Shown here: positions 32,318 through 44,256 of the stretch, one piece after another
How the letters are laid out: each line of letters begins with the position of its first letter
Position numbering within the stretch: the first letter of the stretch is position 1
From: Silene conica
Taxonomy: Eukaryota; Streptophyta; Magnoliopsida; Caryophyllales; Caryophyllaceae
Assembly: GCA_029255685.2 (NCBI GenBank)
Contig: CM055312.2
Span: 57,734,702 to 57,798,701, forward strand
Direction: 5' to 3'
Length of the DNA stretch: 64,000 nucleotides
Made by a program: the position numbers and the translations under genes
Notes under the pieces: model-generated
The model's input: the letters and a program-made list of their open reading frames with translations, nothing else
Database searches by the model: none
Told to the model about the DNA's origin: nothing

Positions 32318-34642
32318 TGTAACATCCAGAATTTTCGTAAACTGAATTTTAATTTAATTAAGTAGTATTCGAAAATTTAATATATTTTAATAATTCGTAG
32401 CTTATATTTTTGTAAAATACTCCTTCAATTCCGTCTTAAGTGTTAGTAACCTTAAGATGTAAACATTTCACTTGGCATTTCCGTTAACAAATAATTCTCG
32501 TCTCATTTAAGTGAAACCCGTCTCAAATTTAACTTAAAGCAAATTGTGAAGGGAACCTTCCTCCTTATTTCCTTAACATTTCATATGCCTTGTTGCTCAA
32601 GGTGAAACCACAAATATCAGACTTGTTCATTTTCTCATTGTTCACATTTTAATCTTCACAAAATTCGACCTTGTGAATTCGTTACAACTCCGATCGACGC
32701 AAGGTTTTCGCCACCGTTTTCATCTCGTCATTTACGTTCTTTCTATCGCTTTAGTTTTCAGTTTTGTTAAAGTCGATTTTTGGGAATGTTTTGGGTTATC
32801 TCGAAAATCCCTGTTAATAATCCATTTTGGTGATTGTAGGAGGTGATTTGAGCAACCCGGACCTTGACTCTTACGTCATTAACGACTCATTGGAGAATTA
32901 GAGCATTTCGAGGTGACTATTATGAGTGACTCAGCCTTATTGTTTATATTAGCACAATATGTGGTTTTAATGTTGTGTTTCATATGAGTTATGAACTTGG
33001 ATGATGTTAGGAACTTAGTAACATGTTAGGTTACTGTTTTATATGTTCAATGGATGCTAATATTGATGAATATGAGTGTTTGGGTAGCCTGAAATAGGGA
33101 TGTTGGTCACTATACGTTGCTATTTACTATGTCTGATGCACTGATACTGGGCTGTTTTCACCATATTTTCTTGAACTTATGATGCATTCTATCACTACAT
33201 TTCACATTTCTGTTACTGCTAATCCTAATTGCTACTACTACTCACTGCTACTGAATGCTACTGCGACTGTTCTAATCTGAACTATGGTTGTTGTCACTAG
33301 TTAGTGGCTGATGTGATGCTCATTAAATTCTGGTGGTGTTGTGCTTGTTGTCCCTTAACTTTTGTTCGGTTATTTACCACTGCACGTATATTTTTCCACC
33401 ACTGTACAACCACATTACTCCATATACACAGCACTCGTACTCACATCACTTCGTTATTCCTACTGTACTTCCTATTGCTACCGTTTTTGCTTCTTTTGTG
33501 AATGCATACTACTACTACTACTGCACCTCTACAATGTTGCGTATACCAGACTGTACTGCTGTTGAATGCGTGCTACTTATACTTACTGATGTTACCTCTG
33601 TTCTGAGCTGCATTTTGCTGTCACTGTCATTCTGTTGCATCTGCTAGTCTGATATTGCTACATAGACATTCTGTCTTTCTGCTACTGCTCGTCTTTTATG
33701 AGACTTTTATTCACAACATCCCTGCGTGAGCACTCACTGCACTTCTTAATCCCTGCAAGTTGCAGATAATAGGCTGTACTACTAAACATTCTGATCTACA
33801 GTTACTACGTACTGAATCATACTACCTGCTGCTACCGTCTGGTTTACATAACTTGCTGCCATAGTTCATTATTGTACGCACTGCATTGCTGCTACTACTC
33901 TAATACACTGTATACTACGTGCATTCACTTGCTGCTACCTGCCTTCTGGTAGTGGTGTAAATTAGTCGTGTGATTAGCCGTTATTTGCTACTAATGCCAT
34001 TGTTATTGTGATAATTGATACTATTGTTATTAATCACTACTACGTAATGTCGCATTGTTGTTCTTTCTAATGCTACTATTGTTTCCACTTTCTTTACTAC
34101 ATTTGATTGTTTATATAATTACTTAGTTGAAATTGTTTGGCAAATTAACAAACTAGTTAGTTACTCATCTTAAGTTGATTAATTGTTAAGTACTAGATTA
34201 TAATTCTTGTCTGGTTAAGTTAATTAACATATATCAACTTGTTAGACTCGTTTAGATATATGTCTTAAGGGAGTAATGAACTTAATTGAAATGGGTTGTT
34301 CTCATATACGTATATTGTAAAATAGTCATAAAGTAGCTTAGTAAGTAAGGTTAGAACTGGATGTGGATTATGTGAATGCGTATTGGAAATATGTCTGAGT
34401 CGGGACCTCTGGAGTACAATACGTATCTTTGTATGTTGCGTATCGAACTATTTCTGATTCGGGACCTCTAGTTCGATACGTGTGTTTATGTCACGCATCG
34501 GACATGTCTAAGTCGGGACCTCTGAGTCGTTACGTGTATGGATGATGCATTGGGATATGTCTGAGTCGGGACCTCTATTCCTTTGTGAGTTTGTTTGACC
34601 GTGGTGAGTCGGGTCTGGGTCGGGATCCTGATTCACTACGAA
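32318..34642 (+). mobile_element. T1 5' LTR, left segment
   Basis: TGTAACATCCAGAATTTTCG start. 33180-34090 is rich in TGCTACT-type words. From 34376 a stem-loop array begins that resumes after A1. Ends at the ACGAA target of A1 (34638-34642). Confidence 0.85.
34376..34642 (+). other. T1 LTR stem-loop array, first part (continues 51541-51830)
   Basis: Units share a core close to CTGAGTCGGGACCTCTGA flanked by arms that differ between units but pair within each: ATGCGTATTG/CAATACGTAT (34376-34426), a perfect 12-bp CGTATCGAACTA/TAGTTCGATACG (34439-34480), weaker CACGCATCGGAC/GTCGTTACGTG (34492-34536), and GTGGTGAGTC/GATTCACTAC (34601-34639) with G-T wobbles. Confidence 0.8.
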
Positions 34643-35615
34643 TGACACCCGTCGTTGAGGGCGTCAAAGATAAAATTTATATTCCTTAGCTTAAACTAGG
34701 TAGAGTAAGTCAAGGGTCGAACCACAAGGAGGTGGGGAATGTTTATTGTTCTAAGTCAATGTTTTCGGGTAACAAGTTGGGGGTTGTTTGTTTGTTTGTC
34801 AACTAGTCTAAAGAAAATAAAGACAATAATAAAACAAAAGTAAGAAAGAGATAAAACTTATGATAAAATAATGCTAGGATGTTTGGGTCATAAAAGCTAT
34901 GATGGTATAAATCCTAAATCAACATGTATTGCAGTCGCGTAAGGGGTGTAACATATTCTTTCGGTCTATGGTACCTAATAGCTTATTTCGGCCTATGCTA
35001 TTAGTTCCTAGGTCTCACAAAATATTGGGTGTCAACAATAAGGGTGATTCCTAAATTCTAGGTCACATACCTTTCAATCTTAGGTAACGTAGCCGTCTTA
35101 AAGCGTTAACCAATGCCCTTACTGTATTTTTCAACCTTGGGTAAGTCATTACTAACATCCTATAATAAGTCTCCTTTCAGTCTCATTACAGGGTATTATA
35201 ATTAACGAACCAAAACGAATTGAAAACGTGCGCGAGTTCAGTCGAGTAACCAGCTAACCCAGTCGGCCGACCAACTACCTCAGTCGACCGACAAGTTAAG
35301 CCGGTCGGTCGACCAGAAGTCTGCTACAGGTCGATTCGGGTGTTATACCATCTACGCAAATTACTCCCTACATCCTAACATATGCAATTAGCTACTCATA
35401 AATATGATAACAACGATAAAAACGATTAAGAAAACAACATTCATAGTAAACATTATTATAAATATGCGATAAACAAAAAGAGATTATTGTTTTGATACTA
35501 AAGCTTGATTCTAAAACTGGATTAAAATTCTATGCTAATTGGATGATTAACCCTAATCCCGAGGTATAATTCGTGTTAAAATAGATATGAAACATCATAA
35601 AATAGACACGCATCA
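34643..35615 (-). mobile_element. A1 3' LTR, internally deleted
   Basis: Matches 49936-51535 but lacks the segments corresponding to about 50764-50980 and most of 51070-51500. Carries the four-motif GGTCGACCGACC cluster (about 35237-35320). Confidence 0.85.
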
Positions 35616-36941
35616 AATTCCCCAAACCAAACCTTGCTTGCCCTCACGCAAGAATTAGACTCGATCTTAAACTAATGGAACGATTTCAATCTCAGAGCGA
35701 AATTTACATGTAAGCCTAAACCCATGCCAAGTAAAAAAATAAGAAAGTATTCAAATCATGCAAACGAGTTATGGGGTTGTCAAGCTTGCAAAACTGTTGA
35801 CTATAGAGACTTTATACCATGGACTCTCGCAGGTCGCTCAAATCACACATTAAGCAAAGGGTGAGTATATGTAAAAGATAGAAAGAAGTAATATTGTAAA
35901 GACGCTCACCTAACTCGACCTCATGAAAACATGCCTGCAATCTAACATGAAAAGGAATTCTACAACCGTGCATAAACATACTCATTAAGTAACCTTGACA
36001 CATGCAATTGAGGTAATGAGGGGTATGTGAGGTGAAAGGTAAAAGAGGTTAGATGTTTTTGGACAAGTGGGTTTAGTAGCCAAGCTAGTAAAACCAGTTT
36101 CCAATCAACATATTTCACGACTTTTGACATTATGAAAGTGCTATTTTTATAGCACAACTCTCACAATATATAAAAGAAAGGACTCCCGAATATTTTGAAT
36201 GAAGTACGGGAGTAATAAAATGTGAAAGAAAGGGATTTTCAGAACGAATTTGAACTTCCTGAGTCTGTCAGTTGGTCGACCGACCAAGAATGGGGCCGGT
36301 CGACTGACTTGCAGGTTTCTTTTGATTTTTCCGTTTTTCTTTCTTTCTTTCCTTTCTCTTTTTGCTCAAGGTGACATACAAACCAAAATGCCTCAAAAAA
36401 TATTCTAATGACCACAAATACTAGCTTGGAAGGGTAGGCTAAATATAGAATATGGTTTTGGGGATAAAAAGGCAATTTTTGGCTATGTAAGGCTTATGGG
36501 TAAATAAGAGAAAAGGAGCCTCAAATGCACGTAACAAGACTCACAAAACGAGATAGTAAACAGGTATATAGCAATTCATGTTCATGTTTATGCATATTGA
36601 AGTAACATGTTCCAAAGGGAGTACTACTCACATCCTAGACAACTGGTTTAAGAATGAAACCAGGAATAAAGCCCTAAAACTCGGAATGTAAAGTAGATTG
36701 CCAAGGTATAAATCAAGTCTCAAGAAACACAATTAGTTTGACAAAAACTCGTAGGTATGCATATGATTCTTATACTAAAACATGTTAACAAGATAAGGCA
36801 AAGGCATAAACATGTAAAATTGCAAGGATCATAATTGAAATACTCTCGTTCCGACTCGACCTATATGCTAAAGTAAACGTGCATTTTTTTTGAAACTTTT
36901 GAATTTTTCTATTTTTTTCTTTGGATTTTTTTTTTTGTATA
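35616..36941 (-). mobile_element. A1 interior, 3' non-coding part
   Basis: Aligns closely with 41240-42610 of A2 (starts CAAATTCCCCAAACC, the polypurine side). No coding frame. Includes a paired GGTCGACCGACC/GGTCGACTGAC motif at 36274-36308. Ends at the GTATA target of T2 (36937-36941). Confidence 0.8.
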
Positions 36942-37879
36942 TGTAACATCCCGTATTTTCGTAAAATCTAATTTAAGCGTTTTAAATTATTTTAAGTAAT
37001 AAAATAATATTCTAATAACTTAACGGAAAATATTTTAATGAATAGTAAGATCCGTCTTAAGAACCTTAAGTCCTTAAGACGAATACAAACTTGGTAAGGT
37101 TAAGTTCCCAACTTAAATATCCGTTCAAGTATCCTAACCCGTTTTAATTGTGACGGAAAAGACAACTCTTGTACCCTTCTTAAACCCATATGTCGACATT
37201 TCTTTTTCCTCAAGAATCAAAGAAACAGTAAACTAATCTCCTCTCAAACCTCCATTTTTATGCACCTTCTTTTGAGCTTTTCTTCATCATCCGTTCTTCA
37301 AATTAAGGTAACAATATCATTTTCGGAATCCTCATCGAATTTCCAAGCCATCTATCACTTTAGTTTTTCATTTTTAACTCCGAAAAATCTGTCCGTTTGG
37401 TAAGAATCCGTTTTCTATCCTAAATTTCGGTTTTGATGTTTGTAGGTGTGGGCTTAGACGATCCAGAGGTTGATAGCTACTTGGTAGAGGAGGATCTTTA
37501 GCCGGAATCGCTTGAGAGGTGACGATAATGAGAAACTCGGCCGTAATGTGAATATTAGCAAGTTTTGTTGTGTTCTTATGTTAGTTTCTGATTTTTGTTA
37601 AAGTATAATGTTTAAAGGACTTAGTAACATGATTAGGAATGTTTTATCGTGATGAATTCATGCTTGTTGATGTTCACATGCTCATATGTTGTTTTCTGAA
37701 AATTTACACATTTTGCGACGGATACTTGATATAATCGTTTGAGGATTGTTATGGGACTTGTTTGCTGTTAGAATATTAGTATTGGATGTATTATAATGTT
37801 AGGTAAACATCAATTGTAGCATTTCTTGAGTTTTGGTGTCGATTTATGGAGTTTAGTGTTGGCTGGAAAAACTCGATTT

Positions 37880-38280
37880 CAGCGACAGGCTCTCTGAGCC
37901 GGTCAACCGACCGGCCGCCGGTCGACCGGCTGGGAGCGCTTCCTTGTGTTTTTGCGATTTTTGAAAACTTAGGCTTGGGACTGCCAGCCGTCCGACCGGC
38001 TGCCTGCCGACCGGCTGGTAGTCTCCTTGTGTTGTTTGTGTTTGCGAAGAACATAGGAAAGAAGAGAGCCTAGCCGGCAGACCGGCCGCCTGCCAGCCGG
38101 CTGGGAGTACATTTGGGGGATGGTTTACGAATTTGGAAGGCTAGGATTATGGGTTCCCAGTCGGCCGACCGGCTGCCTGCCGACCGGCTGGGAGTCCTTT
38201 GTGTTATGTTGAGTTTGTCAAAGGAAAGGCTGAGAAGGTCACCAGCCGGTCGACCGGCTGCCTGCCGACCGGCTGAGGAC
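37880..38280 (+). repeat. Five paired GCCGGTCGACCGGC-type motifs in T2
   Basis: At about 37893, 37985, 38073, 38155 and 38243 there is a pair of motifs of the form GCCGGTCGACCGGC then TGCCGACCGGCTGGGAG, separated by 3-6 bp of TGCC/CGCC sequence. The pairs recur at 80-95 bp spacing, and the sequence between them differs. Confidence 0.8.
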
Positions 38281-38571
38281 CCCTGTAAGCCATTTTGTAT
38301 TCGTAATTCATTCGTAACTTTCAAATGGTTAATCGGTTTTGATTGATACTCGTTTTGTATACCTTTGATGTATGTTTGAGGTCCCCGGAGGATGGGCGAC
38401 ACTATATTGGGTTCGGGAATGGAGAGAGGATAGAGACCCCTCGGTCGGGTAACCGAAAGGGAAACCGGCTCTCCCTCAACTTAGTTCCCGGGATCAATTA
38501 AGTGTTGATTAGAGGTTAAGAAAAGTAGAACTATAGATTAGTTCATAGACTTTGGTTGATATTGAATTGAT

Positions 38572-39140
38572 GCGTATTAAGTTATGCCTTAAGCTGGCCT
38601 CTGAACTTAATACGTGAGTTGGTTGTCATATATGGGGATATGCCTTAAGTTGGCCTCTGAGCCCTATATGTGTATGTTTGTCGTGTCTGGGACATGCCTT
38701 AAGTTGGCCTCTGAGTTCAGATATGTATGCTTGTGATCGCGTTGGAACATGCCTTAAGTTGGCCTCTGAGTCTGACGAGTAGAGCAGCTGCACAACGGGA
38801 TAGCTAAGGAACTAACACCTTGCCCGGAGTGCAGATGTTTGGTGCTAGGACATGCCTTAAGCTGGCCTCTGAGTCTAGTACCTTGTGATGTAGTGAAGGG
38901 ACATGCCTTAAGCTGGCCTCTGAGTCCTTTACTTTTGGATGCTAGTCTATGCCTTAAGTTGGCCGCTGAGTCTAGTGTCTTGCTGATTGGCGGGTCCATG
39001 CCTTAAGTTGGCCTCTGAGTCCTTGCTTGCTGAATGTTTTGGTGTTTAGGTTATGTCTTAAGTTGACCGCTGAACCTTTACACTTGCTGAATGATTTTGG
39101 TATAGGTTATGTCTTAAGTTGACCGCTGAACCTTTTACTT
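38572..39140 (+). other. T2 stem-loop array with core CCTTAAGTTGGCCTCTGA
   Basis: About ten units. Arms differ between units but pair within: GCGTATTAAGTT/AACTTAATACGT (38572-38615), GGTGCTAGGAC/GTCTAGTACC (38841-38882), AGTGAAGGGAC/GTCCTTTACT (38892-38933), GTGTTTAGGTT/AACCTTTACAC (39042-39083); others are weaker. The core ends CCTCTGA, as in the T1 array, so the arrays are homologous though the rest of the core differs. Confidence 0.8.
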
Positions 39141-39670
39141 GCTGAATTTATCTGCTTGCCTTGAGTTGGTACGTGTCAGATATGGATATTGTTTTGATGA
39201 GTTAATGAATGTTTATTTGAGTTATGGTTTGATCATCCAAGGCATTGGATGACTCTTAAGTTCGATTTCATAAATAGTTGGACTGAAAGACCCCCCGACT
39301 GGGTAACTAGTAGGGAAACCGGCTCTCCTTCCTAACGGTTTATGAAGTTGGTTGAGAGCCGTGCACAAGAGTTTGAATGATAGTATGAGAACAGTTGATG
39401 AGATGTTTATGCTTCACATGTTTATGTATGTTGGAGTATTCTGTATTGCTTTACTTGTTATGTGTTGTCACAAAAGGTGGCTAGGAGAACTCTAGTCACT
39501 CCCCACTGATTGTGGCGTACATTTTTTCATGTATGTAGGTACATGCAGGTTGGTGGGGTTCACGCGAGAGCTAGCGAGCGATGATCCTATCATCATGACT
39601 TACACTTATATCGTTTAACTGGACTCTTAGTTTCTTTTGATACAGTTTTTGTGGTGCCTGTAGGGACGTT

Positions 39671-41239
39671 TGATGCCCGTCGTTGAGGGTACCAAAGATA
39701 AAATTTATAAATCCTAACCTTTAACTATAGATAGCGAAAGCCAGGGTCGAACCACAGAGAGGTGGGGAATGTTTATTGTTGAATGTTAATGTTTAAGGTA
39801 ACAAATATTTGGGGTTGATTGGTTGATTACTATATCTAAGGCAAAGATAAAAATAAAACAAGAATTAAAAGATGAGAATAAAATATAATAAAAAAGGATG
39901 CTAGGATGTTCGGGGTAATAAATAGCTAAGGTAATATAAATCCTAAGGTCAACATGTATTGCAGTCGCGTAAGAGGGTGTAACATATCTTTTTAGGTCTA
40001 TGCTACCTAATAGCTCCTTTAGGCCTATGCTATTAGTTCCTAGGTCTCACAATTATTTGGTGTCAACAATAAGGGTGATTCCTAAATCCTAGGTCACATA
40101 CCTTTCAGTCTTGAGTAACCTAGCCGTCTTAAGGTGTAAACCAATGCCCTTCCCGTATCTCTCAATCTTGGGTAGGTCATTACTAACATCCTACAAGTCT
40201 CCTTTCAGTTTCATTGTAGGGTATTATAGTCAACAAAGAAAGACGGAACAGGATACAAACGCGAGTGGTCGACCGACCAGCTATTCCAGTCGGCCGACCA
40301 CAGCCTCGGTCGACCGACCCACTATTTGAGTCGGCCGACTGCGGCTCTGCTACAGGTCGGTTTCGGAATTTATTCTACCTATGCATAATATCCCCTACAT
40401 CCTAACATATGAAATTTAGCTACTCATGGTTGTTAAGATGATTATGAAAACGGGATTAAACATGGTAAACATAGTAAATAATCTAAGCATGCAAGAATTA
40501 ATAAAACTTGAGATTCTAATTTATACTGGATGTAATGAAAATAAGAACAATAATAAAGCTAAATTAAAAGAGTAATTACCACAATCGGAATTAGGGCAGA
40601 AAGGAACAAACTTTATTGAATGCTTGGGAATTGTCGAAAAATTACAAAACTAAAATTCTTCTAAATAAAACTGGATGCTAATTGATACTTGATGATAAAA
40701 ACTAGATACTAAAATAAAACTTCCATGCAAAACCCTAGCTACAAGATTAGCTTTTATAGGGCATAAATTAGAGTTTCCTAAAAGACTCCTACTTCTACTT
40801 TATTTCCGAAAAATCTCGTTTCTGGGCTTCGCTGAGGTCGGTCAACCACTTTGGTGGGTCGGTCGACCTCCTTTATGGACTTAATTGAATTCTTGGGCTT
40901 TTCTTCAGATTTGGACTTTTATGAAGATCAGGCCTGGTCGGCCGACCCGTTTAGTTGGTCGGTCGACCGCTTCTGCATAGAATTCTTCGGTTTTCTTCTC
41001 GCTTTGACTTTTGGTACTTAAATAAAGACTCCAGTTGACCTTTCGTTATTCCTTAATTATGCAAAAGACTTGAGGATAAGGATTTGGTGCTAAATCGTCC
41101 CTTTTTCGTATAAATCTGCAAAAGTGCATAAAAATACGAAAGTACACGATTGTTGGGAAATAAAGGCTAAAACATAGTAAATGAGCGACCAAATGCGTGT
41201 AAAAATAGATGAAAAACATCATAAAATAGACACGCATCA
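39671..41239 (-). mobile_element. A2 3' LTR
   Basis: TGATGCCCGTCG to ACACGCATCA in plus-strand reading. GGTCGACCGACC-type motifs occur at 40267-40278, 40289, 40308-40319 and 40330, and two further pairs near 40838-40870 and 40925-40970. Confidence 0.92.
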
Positions 41240-43338
41240 AATTCCCCAAACCAAACCCTTGCTTGCCCTCAAGCAAGAATTAGACTCGATCCTAACTAAT
41301 GGAACGATTTCAATCTCAGAGCGAAATTTACATGTTAGCCTAAACCAATGCCAAGTACAAAATGAAAAAGTATTTAAATCATGCAAACGAGTTATAGGGT
41401 CGTCAAACTTGCAAACATAAAGACTATAGAGACTTTATACTATGGACTCTCGCGGTACGATCCAGACACTCATGAAGCAAAGGGTGAGTATATGTAAAAG
41501 ATAGAAAGAAGTAATTTGTCATGACACTCACCTAACTACGACCCATGGAAACATGCCTGCAATCTAACATGAACAAGAATTCTACAACTTTGTATAACAA
41601 ACTCATTTAAGTGGCCTAGATACATGCAATTGGGGTAATGGAAGATATATGAGGTAAAAGGTAAAAGTGGTTAAGATGTTTTTGGATTTGTGGGGTTAGT
41701 AGCCAAGCTAGTAAAACCGGTTTCCATCAACATATTTCACAACTCTTGAAATTAAGAAAGTGCTCTTTTTGTGGCACAACTCTCACATTGAATATAAGAA
41801 AGGACTCCCAAATATTTTGAATGAGGTACGAGAGTGATAACATATAAAAGAAAGGGATTTTGGAACAATTTTTTTTCATTCTGATGCTGTCAGGTGGTCG
41901 GCCGACCTATGATGGTGGTCGGTCGACTGACTTTTGTACGTTTTTGACTTTTTTTCGTTTTTTTTTTTCTTTTTTTCTTTCTTTTTCTGAATTTTTCTGT
42001 TCTTTTTTTCTTTTCTTTCTTGCTTTCTTTCTTTTCTCTTTTTGCTCAAGATAGCATACAAACCAAGACACCTCAAAATAGACCAAGGACTACAAATACT
42101 AGCTTGGAAGGGTAGGCTAAGTATGGGATGTAGTTTTGGGGGAATAAAAAGGCAATTTTGGCTGTGTGAAGCTTATGGGTAAATAAGAGAAAAGGGATCC
42201 CAAATGCACGTATCAAGACTCACAAAACGAGAAAGTAAAACAAGTATATAGCAATTCAAGTTCATGTTTATTCATATTGATGTAACATGTTCCAAGGGGA
42301 GTACTACTCACATCCTAGACAACTGGTTTAAGAATGAAACCAGGAATAAGGCTCTAAAACTCAGAATGTATAGTAGGTTGCCAAGATATAAGTCAAATCT
42401 CAAGATATGCAAGTTGACAAAAACTCGTAGATATGCGAAAGACTCTCATACTAAAACAAGTTGACAAGGCAAGGTAAAGGCATAAACACGTAAGATGGCT
42501 AAATCATCCTTGAAATACTTTCGTTCCGACTCGACCTATTTGCTAAAATAAACGTGCATTTTTTTTGGAATTTTTTGAATTTTTTCATTTTTTTTGTTCT
42601 ATTTTTTTGGATTTTTTTGTATATGCAAGGAAAAGAAAAGAACGATGCAATACGGAAATGCAATAAACATGTGACAAAATGCAATGCATGTGACACGAAA
42701 CCATTCCCCAAACCAACCCGCACAATGTCCCCATTGTGCATTAGCCTAAGTAAAGGTTTCAGAAAATTAAAGAAAAGGTGCAAAGAAAGTAAAAACTAAG
42801 GAAAAACTGGAAAGAACTCACTGGATTAATAGATGTATGAGAAAACCTCCCCAAACCAGCATAAGCTGGGAGGTTTTGGTGGCTAGCAGTGCCACTGAAA
42901 TACCAAAGACGGTTGCACTGTTCCCGAGGAAGAAAACGAAAGACTGCGACGGACAGAAGGTCGACCGACCCAGATAACAGGTCGAACGACCTTTCTGTAG
43001 ACTACAGAAAGTTTCAGCAATACGGCGACTTGGTCGACCGACTGGTGTATCTGGTCGGTCGACCGTCTGTGTCCCATCGGTCTTCTTTTCTTCGTTGAAC
43101 CTACAAAAGCAAGAAAAAATATATGCGCCCGCAAATGCGCGAGATACCAGAAACAAGTCTAAAGTCTTAACTACGCAAGCATAAAGTTCTAAAACTACGA
43201 GCATACTAAAAAAATAAAAAGTCTCACACAACAAAAATAAATTGTCTTTAAAACTGAAACTTAAAACTATCCGCTGAAGATGCGGAAAATATCCGACCAC
43301 GGCTTTTGACGACATGTCGTAGTGTCCACGTTGTTTGC
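41240..43338 (-). other. A2 3' non-coding interior
   Basis: Separates the protease from the polypurine tract (minus strand GGTTTGGGGAATT at 41240). Contains motif pairs near 41893-41930, 42957-42995 and 43030-43068 and pyrimidine-rich runs. This is where RT and integrase would be expected in an autonomous Athila; none is detectable. Confidence 0.75.
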
Positions 43339-44256
43339 TTAAGTAGCAAAACACATCTTCTTTCCGCCGTCGCAAAGCATATGCGACGGTCTCTCCTCTT
43401 GAGCTGGCCTCCTCTTCTTCTTCTCCTCTCGATCCACGACGTCTGGGTCCTCATCTTCTTTATAGCTTAGACATCCCATTCCTCCTCTTTGGACTATGAC
43501 TTTCTCTACTTTGGGTTTCCCCAAACCAATTCCTGCACTAGCCACAATAGAGGTATCCTCCATATTGCTCCCAATCTGGGGCGGAGGTGTAAAAACAGAT
43601 ACAGGAACAGGCAATAAAGTAGGAGAAGTAGTGATGACCTCATACTTCTTTTCAGAAGTGATAGCATTACATGTAATAGGGGTCATAGCATCCTTTTTCC
43701 TATAAGATAGGCCATAAATAATAGAATGCTTTCCTACTTTAAAGGTCAGAGTCCCAGTGCCTACATCTATAATGGCACCTGCGGTGTGAAGGAAAGGTCT
43801 TCCTAGAATTATAGGTATATGGGCATCCTCTCGGATGTCCAAAACTACGAAGTCAACTGGGAAGAAAAACCTGTCAATACGCACAGGGATGTTTTCCAAC
43901 ACCCCTATAGGTTCCATAGATGTACGATCTGCCATCTGGACTGTCATACTGGCCACTGCAAATTCGGTCATTCCTAGTTTTAAGGCAACGCTTAGGGGCA
44001 TGACACTTATGCTAACACCTAAGTCGCATAGGGCCTTCTTAACTGGGAAGGTTCCTATATTGCAGGGGACAGAAAAACTACCAGGGTCCTCTAATTTGTG
44101 AGGGGCAATGACATGTGATAAAAAACTAGATGACTCTTCAGTGAGGGCCACCGACTCAACCTTTTCTAGAGACCTCTTTCTTGACAAAAGTTGTCTCATG
44201 AATTTAAGATAAGAAGGAACTTGTTGAACTAATTCTAGAAAAAGGGACTTGAACAT
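43339..44256 (-). pseudogene. A2 retropepsin-like protease ORF
   Basis: Athila-type aspartic protease: FSVPCNIGTFPVKKALCDLG with D78 in CDLGVSISVMPLSV (Athila elements usually have CDLGAS), then IPIILGRPFLHTAGAIIDV, the second flap/ILGRPFL region. Preceded by FLELVQQVPSYLKFMRQLLS, which normally continues gag. It lies in +1 frame to gag because of an extra T in a T-run near 44228. Ends 43339; the tail is basic and charged. No RT follows. Confidence 0.8.

Noticed and set aside
33180-34090. TGCTACT-rich stretch as a satellite
   Set aside because: Words recur irregularly without a stable period; better described as compositional bias of the T1 LTR.
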